From Oxalobacteraceae bacterium (lineage in GTDB: Bacteria > Pseudomonadota > Gammaproteobacteria > Burkholderiales > Burkholderiaceae_D), in NCBI GenBank assembly GCA_013284265.1, contig JABTBR010000004.1, positions 1 through 64,000 of the forward strand: 64,000 nt of DNA. The letters run 5' to 3'. A model generated the notes under the pieces. The model saw only the letters and a list, made by a program, of their open reading frames with translations, was not told the origin of the DNA and ran no database searches. The position numbers and the translations under genes were made by a program. Below are positions 8,068 to 18,668 of this stretch, piece after piece (positions within the stretch are counted from its first letter, which is position 1; each line of letters begins with the position of its first letter).

Positions 8068-11000
8068 ATGCAAATCGTTCGCACGGTATTGGCGATATCC
8101 CTTCTTCTATCTGGCCTTGTTTTTGCGCAGTCCACCGCGGACACGCGTGTCGTGGTTGAGGCCTTCAACCCCAAGGGGATAGTGAAGGACGTGCGCCAGG
8201 TTGCCGCGCGCTTCTCCGAGCCGATGGTGGCATTTGGCGATCCGCGGCTGGAATCCCCCTTCGATATCCAGTGCGCGGCAAAAGGCAATGGCCATTGGGC
8301 CGACGCGCGCAATTGGCTGTACGATTTTTCGGCCGACCTGCCCGCCGGACTCAAGTGTACGTTCAACACGCGCGGCAAGCTGAAAGCCCTGTCGGGCAAG
8401 GACGTCAGCCCGGCCAGCTTCGACTTCAACACCGGCGGTCCGGCGATCCGCGAGAGTTGGCCGGAGGAGGGCGCGGAAGATATCGACGAGAATCAGACCT
8501 TTTTGCTGGGCCTGGATGCGGTGGCCGATATGGCCAGCGTGCGTGAACACGCGTATTGCCGGGCCAACGGACTCGGCGAGCGGGTGCCGCTGCAAATTAT
8601 CGAAGGCAAGGAGCGCGAGCAAATCCTGACAGAACAGAAGGGCAAGGCCGGACGGTTTTTCCTGGTGCTGAGCAAGCGCGCCCGTGTGGGACTGCTGGCG
8701 GTCAAGGACAAGCGGCTGGAAGAGGCGCCGCTGGCCGTGGTGGCGCGCTGCGGACGCAAGCTGCCCGCCGGCAGCGAAGTGAGCATCGTGTGGGGCGCCG
8801 GCATCCGTGCCGCCAGCGGTGTCGCCACCGAGGCCGAGCAGACGATGTCGTTCCGGGTACGCCAGGATTTTTCGGCCAAGTCCAGTTGCGAACGGGTCAA
8901 CCCGAAAGCGGGCTGCATTCCGGTCTTGCCGATCACGCTGAATTTCACGGCGCCGGTGGACACCGCCGTGGCCGCCGCGATCGAACTGCGCGGCGCCGAT
9001 GGCAAGGTGGTGCGTCCTACGCTGGACCCGCAGGTCAAATATGTCGAGTCGATCAGCTTTAGCGGACCGTTCGCTTCGCGCAGCGCCGTCACCATCTCGC
9101 TGCCGCCCGGCTTTCATGACGACGTGAAACGGCCATTGCTCAACGCCGCTTCCTTTCCAGTGACGATACGCATCGATGATGATCTTCCGCTGATCAAGTT
9201 CCCATCGCATTTCGGTATTCTGGAAGCCAATGCTCAGCCAACGCTGCCGGTCAGCGTGCGCAATGTCGAGGCCACGCTGAAAGGTCTGCAGGCCAAGGTT
9301 GCCGGTGCGCCGGCCGGTGCACCGAAATCCAGCGGCGACGGCAAGCTTGCCCGCATCGATACCAGCAGCGATGCCAGCATCGCCAACTGGCTCAACAAGG
9401 TCTTGACGCCGCCGCATGAAAACCAGGTCGATGCGCGGGGGAACTCCCGGCGCGAGGGCGAGATCCCGCTGCTGTTCGGAAAGAACGGCGACAGCGACTT
9501 CAAGGCCACGCCACTGACGCTGCCGAAAGCCGAAGGCCCGCGCACGCTGGAACTGATGGGCATACCGATGCCTTCGCCCGGTTTCTATGTTGTCGAGTTC
9601 GCCAGCAAGCGCCTGGGGCAGTCCTTGCTCAATGCCGACAAGCCTTACTATGCCTACTCCAGCGCGCTGGTGACCAATATGGCGGTGCATTTCAAACTGG
9701 GACGCGAATCCTCGCTCGCCTGGGTAACCCAGCTCGACAATGCCAAGCCGCTCAAGGACGTGCAGGTCAATGTGTTGACCTGCAACGGAGAGCCGCTGTG
9801 GAAGGGCAAGACCGATGGCGACGGCGTGGTGCGTATCAAAGAGGAATTGCCCACCAACCATTATCACAAGCAATGCAACGGCTTGCTGATCGTGGCGCGC
9901 AAGGATCAGGATATGTCCTTTACCCTGAGCCGCTGGAGCAACGGCATCGAACCCTGGCAGTTCAATCTGGGCGGAGAAAGTTCGCCGGGACCGACGGTCG
10001 CCCATACCGTGTTCGACCGCCCCCTGTTCCGTGCTGGCGAAACCGTCTCCATGAAGCATTTCGTGCGCACGCGCACCGGTGCCGGCTTCGAAGGTGTCAA
10101 TGCCGAGCAGACTCCCGCCAAGGCGACGCTGACGCACAATGGCAGTGGCCAGGAATATCAAGTACCGATTACATGGCGGGCTGGGGCGGGCATCTCCAGC
10201 TGGGCTATCCCCAAGGAGGCCAAGCTGGGCAGTTACTCGGTCACCTTGGCGCTGGCCACCGGACCCCAGCAAACGGGCCGGATCCGTATCGAGCAATACC
10301 GCGTGCCGCTGATGAAGGCCGTGCTCAAGCCGCCCGCGAAGCCGCAAGTTAAGGTGGCCCGCGTCGATATCGATGCGCAGTTGAGCTATCTGTCGGGTGG
10401 CGCCGCCGCTGGCGCACCGGTCAAATTCCGCAGCCGTCTGGTGGCCTATCCGCAGCATTTCCCGGACTATGATGATTTCCAGTTCGGTGGCAAGGCGCCG
10501 AAGGAAGGAATAGAGGCGGTAGAGCCATATTCCTATGATCCGGAAAGCGACGCCGACAGTGGCGACGACGTTGCCGTCGACGTACCGGCCGGCGTGGCGG
10601 GCTACCCTGTGCGCACCAGCAACGTCACGCTGGACGGCAGCGGCGGCGCGCGTGTGAGCTTTGCCGGCTTGCCGAAGTCGGACGAGGCGCGCGCGCTCGA
10701 CATTGAAATGGAGTACGTCGACCCGAATGGCCAGATATTGACGTCCTCGACGCGCGTGCCGGTACTGCCATCGGCACTGGTGCTGGGCATGCGTGTCGAT
10801 GGCGGCTATGCCACCAAGGACAAGATGTCGTTCAAGGTGCTGGCGCTCGATGCGCTAGGCAAGCCGCTGGCTGGCCGCAAGGTCGCGGTCGACGCCTTCC
10901 GGCGCAAGACCTTTGCCTACCGCAAGCGCCTGCTGGGCGGTTTTTACGCCTACGAGCAGAACGCGGAAGTCAAGCGCATCGGCGAAGTATGCAGTGGCAA

Positions 11001-14000
11001 GACCGACGCCCACGGATTGTTGCTGTGCGTTGGCGAGTCGCCCGAGTCCGGCGAGCTGATCCTCGTGGCCAAGGGAAAGGATGACGATGGCAACATCGCC
11101 CAGGCAAGCAGCGATCTCTACGTTGCCGATGGCGACAACTGGTATGCCGCTTCGGCCAGCGACCGCATCGACGTGATACCGGAACGACGCGATTACAAAC
11201 CGGGCGAAACGGCCCGCTTCGAAGTGCGCATGCCCTTCCGCGAAGCGACCGCACTGGTGACGGTCGAACGTGAAGGCGTGCTGTATTCCAATGTCGTGGC
11301 GATCAGCGCCAAGTCGCCCTTTATCGAGATCCCGATCGCGAAAAATTTCGGACCGAACACCTATGTCTCGGTCATGGTGGTGCGCGGCCGCATCGACCCG
11401 GAATCGTCGGGACGCTATTCCTGGCTGCGCCGCCTGATCAACCGTATCGGCGTCTTCTTGGGACTGACCACTAAACTGCCGCCGGATATAGATACCCATC
11501 CGACCGCGCTGGTCGACCTGACCAAGCCCGCCTTCCGGCTGGGCATTGCGCAGATCCGCGTGGGCTGGGACGCCTACGAACTGAAGGTCAAGGTCGAACC
11601 GGAGAAAGCGGTGTACAAGGTGCGTGACCGTGCTTACGTCAATATTCATGTGAGCGATGCCGCCGGCAAGCCTGCCGCCAATGCCGAGGTCGCACTGGCC
11701 GCGGTGGACGAGGGCTTGCTGTCGCTCGCCGCGCCCACCTCGTGGCAACTGCTGGAGGCGATGATGCAGCGCCGTCCCGAGGAAGTGACGACGTCGACCG
11801 CGCAATCGCAGGTGATCGGCAAGCGCCATTTCGGCAAGAAATCGGCGGCACCGGGCGGCGGTGGCGGAGGCGAGGGCGCCAATGCGCGCGAACTGTTCGA
11901 TACCTTGCTGCTATGGAAACCGGTGGTGCAGCTCGACGCACGCGGCAATGCGCGCGTCGAGGTGCCGCTTAACGATTCGCTGACGGCGTTCCGGATCGCC
12001 GCCGTTGCCCACGCCGACGCCATGCATTTCGGTACAGGCAGCGCCACCATCCGTACCAGCCAGGAAGTGATGCTGTTCTCCGGCCTGTCGCCGTTTGTGC
12101 GCGAAGGCGATCAGTTCGCCGCCAGCGTTACCGTGCGCAACGGCGGCGAGCGTCCGCTCACGCTCGATGTGAGCGCCGCCATGGCCGTCGATGCCGCTAC
12201 GGCGGAAAAGCCGGTCGGCAAGCAGCGCATCAGCCTGAAAGCGGGCGAGGCGAACACCCTGTCCTTCGCGGTCAGTGTGCCCTTCGACGCCCGCACCTTA
12301 CACTGGAATATTGCCGCAAACGAAGTGCCGGCCGCCGGCGCAGCCAACGCCAATGGGGCGAAGGATGCGCTCAAGTTCGTACAGAACGTTGGCGCGGCTT
12401 ACCCGGTGCGCCTGTACCAGCAGACGCTGGAACAGCTGGAGCCGGGCAAGGCCTGGAGCTTCCCGGTCCAGAAGCCGGCCGGTGCCGTCGCCGGACGGGG
12501 CGGCATAGATGTGCGGCTGGTCAATTCCCTGGGCGGGGACCTGGGCGGCTTGCGCGAATGGATGACGCGCTATCCTTATGTCTGCCTGGAGCAGCGCGCC
12601 TCGGTGGCGGTGGCGCTGGAAGATGGCGCGCGCTGGACCGGCGTCATGAACAGCCTGCCGTCCTTCCTGGACAGCGATGGCCTGGCGCGCTATTTCCCCA
12701 TGGGATGGCTGGAAGGCGACGATGCGCTGACGGCCTACCTGCTGACGATAGCCAACGAAGCTGGCTATGACATTCCCGAGGCAACGCGCAACCGCATGCT
12801 GCGCGGTCTGGAAAACTTTGTCGCCGGCCGCATCCACCGCTATGGTTCGGTGCAGACGGCCGATGTCGTTCTGCGCAAGCTGGCCGCGATCGATGCCCTG
12901 GCGCGCTATGGATTGGCCAGGCCGGCCATGCTGGAGCCGCTGGAGATCGCGCCCAATCTGTGGCCGAGCTCGGGTGTGATCGACTGGATATCGGTGCTCA
13001 CGCATATGAAAGACGTGCCGCAAGGCGATCGCAAGCTGGCCGAAGCGCAGCAGATCTTGCGTTCGCGCCTGATGTTCTCCGGCACCACAATGAGTTTCTC
13101 GACCGAGAAAAGCGATTACCTGTGGTGGCTGATGGTGTCGCCCGACGTGAACTCGGTGCGCGCGCTGCGCTTGCTGAGCGACGATCCGGCCTTCCCGGCC
13201 GCCGATGCCGCCCGCCTGGCGCGCGGCGCGCTGGGCCGCCAGGCGCAGGGGCGCTGGAGCACCACCGTTGCCAATGCCTGGGGCGTGCTGGCCTTGCGTC
13301 GTTTCAAGGACCGTTACGAACACGAGCCGGTCAATGGCGCCAGCAGCGTCAAACTCGGCGATCAGGAACGCAGCCTGGCCTGGAGCGCGGCGGTGTCCGG
13401 CAAGACGGGAGACCCGACACTGGGCACGCCGATGGGGGCGGGCCTGGCGACCCATTTTGCGTGGCCGGCCGGCACCGCTCCCTTGTCGCTGCAGCATCAG
13501 GGCGGCGGCAAGCCGTGGGCCTTCGTCGCCTCCCGTGCGGCGCTGCCGCTGGAAAAACCCTTGTTCGCCGGTTACAGCATCAAACGCACGGTCACGGCGG
13601 TGGAGCAGAAGAAAAGCGGCGTCTGGCAAACCGGCGACACCTACCGCGTGACGCTGGACGTCGATGCGCAATCGGACCGCACCTGGGTCGTATTGAACGA
13701 TCCGGTGCCGGCCGGGGCCAGTATCCTGGGCAGCGGCCTGGGCGGCGACTCGGCCCAGCTGGCGTCGGGTGCGAAGAAGACCGGTTGGCAACGGCCGGCA
13801 TTCGAAGAGCGTGCCTTTGACGGTTTCCGTGCGTATTACAGCTATGTGCCAAAAGGGAAGTTCACGATCGAATACACCGTGCGCCTGAACAATGCAGGGC
13901 GCTTCGAGATGCCGGCCACGCGGGTGGAAGCGATGTATGCGCCCGAAATATTCGCCGAACTGCCGGTGGCGAAGATGGATGTGACTGCGGCGGGCAAATA

Positions 14001-14001
14001 A
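8068..14001 (+). CDS. Bacterial alpha-2-macroglobulin family protein (YfhM-like)
   Basis: The 1977-residue periplasmic protein begins with a signal peptide (about residues 1-21, ending FAQS). MG-type beta-sandwich domains fill the N-terminal two-thirds, and the complement-like helical domain is C-terminal. The thioester motif CLEQ is intact (Cys1506-Gln1509, in YPYVCLEQRAS), so it should trap proteases covalently by the family mechanism. The signal has no lipobox cysteine, unlike lipoprotein relatives, so the mature protein may be soluble in the periplasm. It is followed after one base by pbpC, the usual partner, which suggests joint work in defending and repairing the cell wall. Confidence 0.92.
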   Translation: MQIVRTVLAISLLLSGLVFAQSTADTRVVVEAFNPKGIVKDVRQVAARFSEPMVAFGDPRLESPFDIQCAAKGNGHWADARNWLYDFSADLPAGLKCTFNTRGKLKALSGKDVSPASFDFNTGGPAIRESWPEEGAEDIDENQTFLLGLDAVADMASVREHAYCRANGLGERVPLQIIEGKEREQILTEQKGKAGRFFLVLSKRARVGLLAVKDKRLEEAPLAVVARCGRKLPAGSEVSIVWGAGIRAASGVATEAEQTMSFRVRQDFSAKSSCERVNPKAGCIPVLPITLNFTAPVDTAVAAAIELRGADGKVVRPTLDPQVKYVESISFSGPFASRSAVTISLPPGFHDDVKRPLLNAASFPVTIRIDDDLPLIKFPSHFGILEANAQPTLPVSVRNVEATLKGLQAKVAGAPAGAPKSSGDGKLARIDTSSDASIANWLNKVLTPPHENQVDARGNSRREGEIPLLFGKNGDSDFKATPLTLPKAEGPRTLELMGIPMPSPGFYVVEFASKRLGQSLLNADKPYYAYSSALVTNMAVHFKLGRESSLAWVTQLDNAKPLKDVQVNVLTCNGEPLWKGKTDGDGVVRIKEELPTNHYHKQCNGLLIVARKDQDMSFTLSRWSNGIEPWQFNLGGESSPGPTVAHTVFDRPLFRAGETVSMKHFVRTRTGAGFEGVNAEQTPAKATLTHNGSGQEYQVPITWRAGAGISSWAIPKEAKLGSYSVTLALATGPQQTGRIRIEQYRVPLMKAVLKPPAKPQVKVARVDIDAQLSYLSGGAAAGAPVKFRSRLVAYPQHFPDYDDFQFGGKAPKEGIEAVEPYSYDPESDADSGDDVAVDVPAGVAGYPVRTSNVTLDGSGGARVSFAGLPKSDEARALDIEMEYVDPNGQILTSSTRVPVLPSALVLGMRVDGGYATKDKMSFKVLALDALGKPLAGRKVAVDAFRRKTFAYRKRLLGGFYAYEQNAEVKRIGEVCSGKTDAHGLLLCVGESPESGELILVAKGKDDDGNIAQASSDLYVADGDNWYAASASDRIDVIPERRDYKPGETARFEVRMPFREATALVTVEREGVLYSNVVAISAKSPFIEIPIAKNFGPNTYVSVMVVRGRIDPESSGRYSWLRRLINRIGVFLGLTTKLPPDIDTHPTALVDLTKPAFRLGIAQIRVGWDAYELKVKVEPEKAVYKVRDRAYVNIHVSDAAGKPAANAEVALAAVDEGLLSLAAPTSWQLLEAMMQRRPEEVTTSTAQSQVIGKRHFGKKSAAPGGGGGGEGANARELFDTLLLWKPVVQLDARGNARVEVPLNDSLTAFRIAAVAHADAMHFGTGSATIRTSQEVMLFSGLSPFVREGDQFAASVTVRNGGERPLTLDVSAAMAVDAATAEKPVGKQRISLKAGEANTLSFAVSVPFDARTLHWNIAANEVPAAGAANANGAKDALKFVQNVGAAYPVRLYQQTLEQLEPGKAWSFPVQKPAGAVAGRGGIDVRLVNSLGGDLGGLREWMTRYPYVCLEQRASVAVALEDGARWTGVMNSLPSFLDSDGLARYFPMGWLEGDDALTAYLLTIANEAGYDIPEATRNRMLRGLENFVAGRIHRYGSVQTADVVLRKLAAIDALARYGLARPAMLEPLEIAPNLWPSSGVIDWISVLTHMKDVPQGDRKLAEAQQILRSRLMFSGTTMSFSTEKSDYLWWLMVSPDVNSVRALRLLSDDPAFPAADAARLARGALGRQAQGRWSTTVANAWGVLALRRFKDRYEHEPVNGASSVKLGDQERSLAWSAAVSGKTGDPTLGTPMGAGLATHFAWPAGTAPLSLQHQGGGKPWAFVASRAALPLEKPLFAGYSIKRTVTAVEQKKSGVWQTGDTYRVTLDVDAQSDRTWVVLNDPVPAGASILGSGLGGDSAQLASGAKKTGWQRPAFEERAFDGFRAYYSYVPKGKFTIEYTVRLNNAGRFEMPATRVEAMYAPEIFAELPVAKMDVTAAGK

Positions 14002-14002
14002 G

Positions 14003-16231
14003 GTGAACTGGCGTCAGCTGACATGGGGTGAGGTGATTACCCGCACGCGACTGGAACGCGCTGCGCGCCTGCTGGGCCTTGCCTGCGCTGGTCTGGGCGT
14101 GCTCAGTGCCGTGCTGGTATTGACGGCGCGGGTGCCGACTTACGAACAGGTGCGCAATGCGCGCCGCAGTTCGGAGTCGGTGCTGCTCGATCGTAATAAT
14201 GTGCCCATAGAACGGTTGCGCCTGGATATGCGTCAGCGCATGCTGGAATGGATACCGCTGGAGGCGATCTCGCCGGTGCTGCTGCGCGCCGTGGTGGTGT
14301 CCGAAGACCAGCGTTTCTGGCGTCATCCGGGCGTCGATCCGCTGGGCGCCGCGTCCGCGCTGATCGACAATCTGCGCCGCAGCCGCGCGCGTGGGGCCAG
14401 TACGATCACCATGCAACTGGCCAGCCTGATCGAGTCCTCGAACAAGTCCGGTGGCCATAGCTGGGGCGGCAAACTGCTGCAACTGCGCGACGCCATGGCC
14501 ATTGAACTGCACTGGAGCAAGCGCGAGATCCTGGAGGCTTACCTGAATATGGTGCCGTTTCGTGGCGAGCTGGTGGGTGTCGACGCCGCCGCGCGCGGCC
14601 TGCTTGCCAGCGGCCCCGATGGGCTCGACAGCGCCAACGCCGCGGTGCTGGCCGCGCTGATACGCGGTCCCGGTGCCAGCCGCCAACGCATCGGCCGGCG
14701 CGCATGCGCGGCCTTGAAGAGCATGCAGACGGCAACGGCGCCGGCATCCGCATCCGCTTCGGCATGTCAGCGCGCCGTCTTTATCGCCAGCGGCTTGCCG
14801 CGCTCGGGCTACGCCATGCCCGGGGTGGACGATGCACCCCATCTGGCGCGCCGCTTGCTGCGCGCCCCTGGCGAGCAATTACGCGTCACGGTCGATGCCG
14901 GCCTGCAGCGATTCGCCAGCGAAACCTTGCGCACCCACCTGGCCGACCTGGCGACACGTCACGTCGAAGATGGGGCCGTCGTCGTGCTCGACAACCTCAG
15001 CGGTGAGGTGCTGGCGTATGTCGGCTCCAGTGGCGAACTGTCGAGCGCATCCGCCGTCGATGGCGTGGCGGCAGAGCGCCAGCCTGGATCGACGCTCAAG
15101 CCATTTCTGTTCGGCCTGGCGATCGATCAGCGCTGGCTGACCGCCAGCTCGGTGCTGGACGACTCCCCGCTGGCCTTGAATACACCGTCCGGTTTGTATA
15201 TGCCGCAGGATTACGACCGGCACTTCCATGGCGCCGTCAGCGTGCGTGCGGCGCTGGGCTCCTCGCTCAACGTACCGGCGGTGCGCACCTTGACCATGGT
15301 GGGCGTGGACCGTTTTCTCGGCACCTTGCGCGACTTCGGCCTGAGCAGCCTGTCGCGCGATGCCGATCACTATGGCTATGGCCTGGCACTGGGTGGCGCC
15401 GAAACCAATCTGCTGGAGCTGAGCAATGCCTATCGGGCACTCGCCAGCGGCGGAAAATGGACGCCGGTGCGCTTCACGCAAGAGCAGCCGCAGGCGGCGG
15501 CCCGCCAGGTATTGAGTCCGCAAGCGAGCTATATCGTGGGCGACATCCTGGCCGATCCGAACGCGCGTGCGATCACTTTCGGCCTGTCGAGCGCCTTGTC
15601 GACGCGGACCTGGGCCGCCGTCAAGACCGGCACCAGCAAAGGCATGCGCGACAACTGGGCGATAGGCTACACCAGCCGTTACACCGTCGGCGTATGGGTC
15701 GGCAATTTCTCCGGCGAGCCCATGTGGGATGTGTCGGGTGTCACCGGCGCCGCACCGATCTGGCGCGACATCGTGGAATATTTGCATGAGCAATCCGGCG
15801 GTGGCGCCCCCCGGCCACCGGCGGGTGTGCAACGTCAGGAGGTGGTGTTCAAGCCGGCGATTGAAGCGCCGCGCAGCGATTGGATCATCAGCGATGGCGC
15901 CCGTCCCGAGAATGCGAGTGTGGCGCGGCATCTGGTGGCGGCACGCGCGCAGATCATTGCCCCGCCCGACGCCGCCATCATCGCGCCCGATCCCGATATC
16001 CCGGAGCGCCGCCAATCCTTGCTGCTGCAGGCGAGCAGCGCCACCCGTACCTGCCTGCGGCTAGACGGCAAGCCGGCCGCGCGCTGCGGACAGAATATGG
16101 CCTTGCTGCCCTTGCCTCAGGCCGGGCGCCATGTGCTGACGCTCACCGATCCAATGGGGACGGTGCTCGATACGCATGTGTTCAATATACGCGCGCTGGG
16201 CGTGCGTCCCGCCGCAGCGCCGTCCAAATAG
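14003..16231 (+). CDS. pbpC: Penicillin-binding protein 1C, bifunctional peptidoglycan synthase
   Basis: The 742-residue class A PBP starts at GTG with no gap after the macroglobulin stop. One membrane helix (about 22-43) is followed by the glycosyltransferase 51 domain, with catalytic Glu101 in VVSEDQRFWRHPG and the GASTITMQL motif. The transpeptidase domain has Ser363-x-x-Lys366 (PGSTLKPF), Ser421-Leu-Asn423 and Lys541-Thr-Gly (VKTGTSKGMRDNW). The last 100 residues fit the PBP1C-specific C-terminal domain (RQSLLLQASSATRTCLRL). All catalytic residues are present. It is translationally linked to the macroglobulin gene. Confidence 0.95.
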   Translation: MNWRQLTWGEVITRTRLERAARLLGLACAGLGVLSAVLVLTARVPTYEQVRNARRSSESVLLDRNNVPIERLRLDMRQRMLEWIPLEAISPVLLRAVVVSEDQRFWRHPGVDPLGAASALIDNLRRSRARGASTITMQLASLIESSNKSGGHSWGGKLLQLRDAMAIELHWSKREILEAYLNMVPFRGELVGVDAAARGLLASGPDGLDSANAAVLAALIRGPGASRQRIGRRACAALKSMQTATAPASASASACQRAVFIASGLPRSGYAMPGVDDAPHLARRLLRAPGEQLRVTVDAGLQRFASETLRTHLADLATRHVEDGAVVVLDNLSGEVLAYVGSSGELSSASAVDGVAAERQPGSTLKPFLFGLAIDQRWLTASSVLDDSPLALNTPSGLYMPQDYDRHFHGAVSVRAALGSSLNVPAVRTLTMVGVDRFLGTLRDFGLSSLSRDADHYGYGLALGGAETNLLELSNAYRALASGGKWTPVRFTQEQPQAAARQVLSPQASYIVGDILADPNARAITFGLSSALSTRTWAAVKTGTSKGMRDNWAIGYTSRYTVGVWVGNFSGEPMWDVSGVTGAAPIWRDIVEYLHEQSGGGAPRPPAGVQRQEVVFKPAIEAPRSDWIISDGARPENASVARHLVAARAQIIAPPDAAIIAPDPDIPERRQSLLLQASSATRTCLRLDGKPAARCGQNMALLPLPQAGRHVLTLTDPMGTVLDTHVFNIRALGVRPAAAPSK

Positions 16232-16237
16232 CGCGGC

Positions 16238-17734
16238 CTAGCCAAGCGCTTTCATGCGGTCGATGGCGGCAAGCGCGCCGTGCAGCCGCTGACTTTCCTT
16301 GACGGCGGCGGCCGTGACATAACCGAGGGCATACATGGCTTCGCGAGAATCAGCGAACTTGCGCAGCAGTGTTTGCGCGACCGCGAGATCGTTCAGGTGC
16401 CCGAGTATTTCCTGCACCACTTCCAGTTGCCGGATATACGGTTTGGCCTGCTTCGCGGGCAACAGGTCGTGGAAAAACTCGGCGGCGTAGCGGGATTTTT
16501 TTGCGGCGATCCGCACCCGATGCCGTGCCGGCGCATCGCTCTCATCGAGCCCGGCGATGCGCCTGTGGAGACGGCGCTGGGTCTTGCGCAAAAGCGGCAC
16601 CATGGCGCCGCGCGCTGGACTGGCCAAAGGGGAGCTTTTCGGCAGAGCCGCGACGGAACGCCATTGACGCCCGTAAAACCAGCCGTTCAACTGCAAAATG
16701 AGTTGGGTGTAGCGCGGCTGGCGCAGTACCTGCAGCATTTCCAGATGGAGTGCCTGAGCCCGTTTTTCGGCGAGACGGCGCAATTCGGAGAGATCCTCGC
16801 CCTGGATCTCCGGAATCGTCGATCCGGCCAGCACGTCCCACTCGCGCGTCGCGCTCAGCTCGCCCGTAAGCCATTTCAGGCTGTCGTGTATCGGTGCCGG
16901 CAGGGGAGCTATGTCGTCGAACATATCGAGTAGTGCCCGCAAACGCCGCAGGCCGACACGCATCTGATGCAGGCTTTCCACATTTTGTTTCAATACGCCT
17001 GGAACGTTGGCTTCCATCTGCCGAAGGCAATTCAGACCGATGAACTGCAAGGCGTCTTCCATTCGTATTTTTTTCTTCAGATGGATGCGCGCCGCTTTCA
17101 CCGGTCGAACGGATTCGCTGTGTAGCAGCGCGTAGCCCCTGGCTGCCTTGCTGTCGTTTGCGATCTCGAGCGGTATGTCCTCTTGCAGTGCCAGCGCCAG
17201 TTCAAAAAGCTGAGCCGGGTTGCCGTGCTTTAGTTCGAATTCGAGTTCGCCGATCGCCCCATTGTTGCCGCCGGCATGCAGATCGCCCGTGTCCAGCGTG
17301 CATTCCACCATCTGACCATCGGGCAAGCAGATCGGCCAGGTGGTGCGGCGGGTCGTATTATCGAATACCGGCTGCAGCCGCCTGGCGAGGCCAGGCGCTT
17401 GCAACAAGTCGGCGATCCGGGTCGACTTGATCTGGCGAGCAAGTTGGGCCGGCTCCGGCTCCGGCCCGTCCAGCCTGGACTCCCACTCGCCGCGTTCGTG
17501 CAAGGCGGCGGAACTCTGCGCGGCCGTCTTGACGGTTTGTATCCACATGCCGGCGTCGGCGCGTACCCGCAGGGTCAAGCCGCTATTCCACAGGGATAAA
17601 TTGGGTGTGTCGTAATAGATGTCGTGCAGCTCGTGTTCGACGGACACCCCGGTGGCATGGTCTGTCAACAGAGGATGCTGTCGCAGACGCGCCAGATCGG
17701 GTTGTGCAACTTTTAATTTCAGTTCCGTTTCCAT
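16238..17734 (-). CDS. CYTH and CHAD domain protein, probable inorganic triphosphatase
   Basis: The 498-residue product begins METELKLKV, the ExExK signature of CYTH phosphohydrolases (Glu2, Glu4, Lys6). The CYTH tunnel domain spans about residues 1-200. The all-helical CHAD domain (about 215-490) is rich in His and Arg, with HQMRVGLRRLRALLDMF and RHRVRIAAKKSRYAAEFF. The pair is typical of bacterial triphosphatases that cleave tripolyphosphate, with CHAD binding polyphosphate. I chose the ATG at 17734 because the ExExK motif must be N-terminal; a GGGAG site lies upstream. It converges on pbpC with six bases between stops. Confidence 0.9.
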   Translation of the reverse strand: METELKLKVAQPDLARLRQHPLLTDHATGVSVEHELHDIYYDTPNLSLWNSGLTLRVRADAGMWIQTVKTAAQSSAALHERGEWESRLDGPEPEPAQLARQIKSTRIADLLQAPGLARRLQPVFDNTTRRTTWPICLPDGQMVECTLDTGDLHAGGNNGAIGELEFELKHGNPAQLFELALALQEDIPLEIANDSKAARGYALLHSESVRPVKAARIHLKKKIRMEDALQFIGLNCLRQMEANVPGVLKQNVESLHQMRVGLRRLRALLDMFDDIAPLPAPIHDSLKWLTGELSATREWDVLAGSTIPEIQGEDLSELRRLAEKRAQALHLEMLQVLRQPRYTQLILQLNGWFYGRQWRSVAALPKSSPLASPARGAMVPLLRKTQRRLHRRIAGLDESDAPARHRVRIAAKKSRYAAEFFHDLLPAKQAKPYIRQLEVVQEILGHLNDLAVAQTLLRKFADSREAMYALGYVTAAAVKESQRLHGALAAIDRMKALG

Positions 17735-17908
17735 CCGGAGTCTCCCATTGTGTTTGGCCGCGGCGAGCAAATTGCGCCAGTAAATAAGCACGATATGCGC
17801 TATCGCCAGGTGAAGTTTGCGCTTTCTCAAAGTTTTCGAACCCTATTTCCATTAGATCTCTTTGATGAGTCTGAAGCGGCATTCGGCTATACTAGACCGC
17901 TACTAGGG

Positions 17909-18649
17909 ATGGCCATGTCGAGGATATTCTTTCTGCTGTCGTTAATGTGCAGCCTGGCCGCGCAGTGCCGGGAGTTGAAATTTGTCGGTCAGGAATCGCC
18001 GGCCTTCAATTCCACGGTGGCGGGAACTTACACGGGCGCAATGATCGATATTGCTCAGGCAATATGCGTGCGGCTTGGCCACCAGTGCTCCTTCACCGGC
18101 ATGCCGCTGCTCCGGGCGCTGACGGAAAGCCGCATCGGCCACGCCGACGCGGTGCTCAGCCTCTTGCTGAACGACGAACGCTCCGCCTACCTGACCTTCA
18201 GCGACGGCATCATCGTGTCCCATGTCGCCTTTCTCGGCAAACCAGGCGCCAGTCCGGTGCGCAGCGAAAGCGAACTGGACGGTTACACGGTGGCGTCGGT
18301 ACGGGGCTCGACCACGCTGCGCATGCTCGAAGACAAGGCCGTCCGGCTGAGCAAGATGCGGGTCATGTCCGAAACCGATATCGCCACCATCCTGCAGAAG
18401 CTGCATGCCGGCCGCTATGGCGAGCAGGGCCTCATCTTCGGTCCCCAGGTGATGCTGGAAAACGCCGCCACGGAACTGGGCATACCCACGGTGGCGGTGC
18501 TGGTTGCCGACAAGCTGGAGTTCCGCCTGGGGTTTTCAAAACGGCTGGAGCCGGCCATCGTGAGCGATTTCAATAGCGAGTTGAAGAAACTGCGCAGTAC
18601 AGGAGAATTGGCGCGCATCGCCAGGAAGTACGGGCTAGACGTGGACTAG
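17909..18649 (+). CDS. Periplasmic solute-binding (SBP_bac_3-like) protein
   Basis: The 246-residue product has a signal peptide (IFFLLSLMCSLAAQ) followed by a type II periplasmic binding fold: FVGQESPAFNSTVAGTYTGAMIDIAQAIC, DAVLSLLLNDERSAYLTFSDGI, and a terminal KLRSTGELARIARKYG. This resembles polar amino-acid binding proteins of ABC systems, but no permease or ATPase is adjacent. I start at ATG 17909 because upstream codons lack a signal sequence. A TATACT at 17888-17893 could be a -10 box, though its best -35 candidate (TTGATG) is 20 bases away. The ligand is unknown; a sensory or accessory role is possible. Confidence 0.8.
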   Translation: MAMSRIFFLLSLMCSLAAQCRELKFVGQESPAFNSTVAGTYTGAMIDIAQAICVRLGHQCSFTGMPLLRALTESRIGHADAVLSLLLNDERSAYLTFSDGIIVSHVAFLGKPGASPVRSESELDGYTVASVRGSTTLRMLEDKAVRLSKMRVMSETDIATILQKLHAGRYGEQGLIFGPQVMLENAATELGIPTVAVLVADKLEFRLGFSKRLEPAIVSDFNSELKKLRSTGELARIARKYGLDVD

Positions 18650-18668
18650 GCGGGCTTGGTATCAGCGG

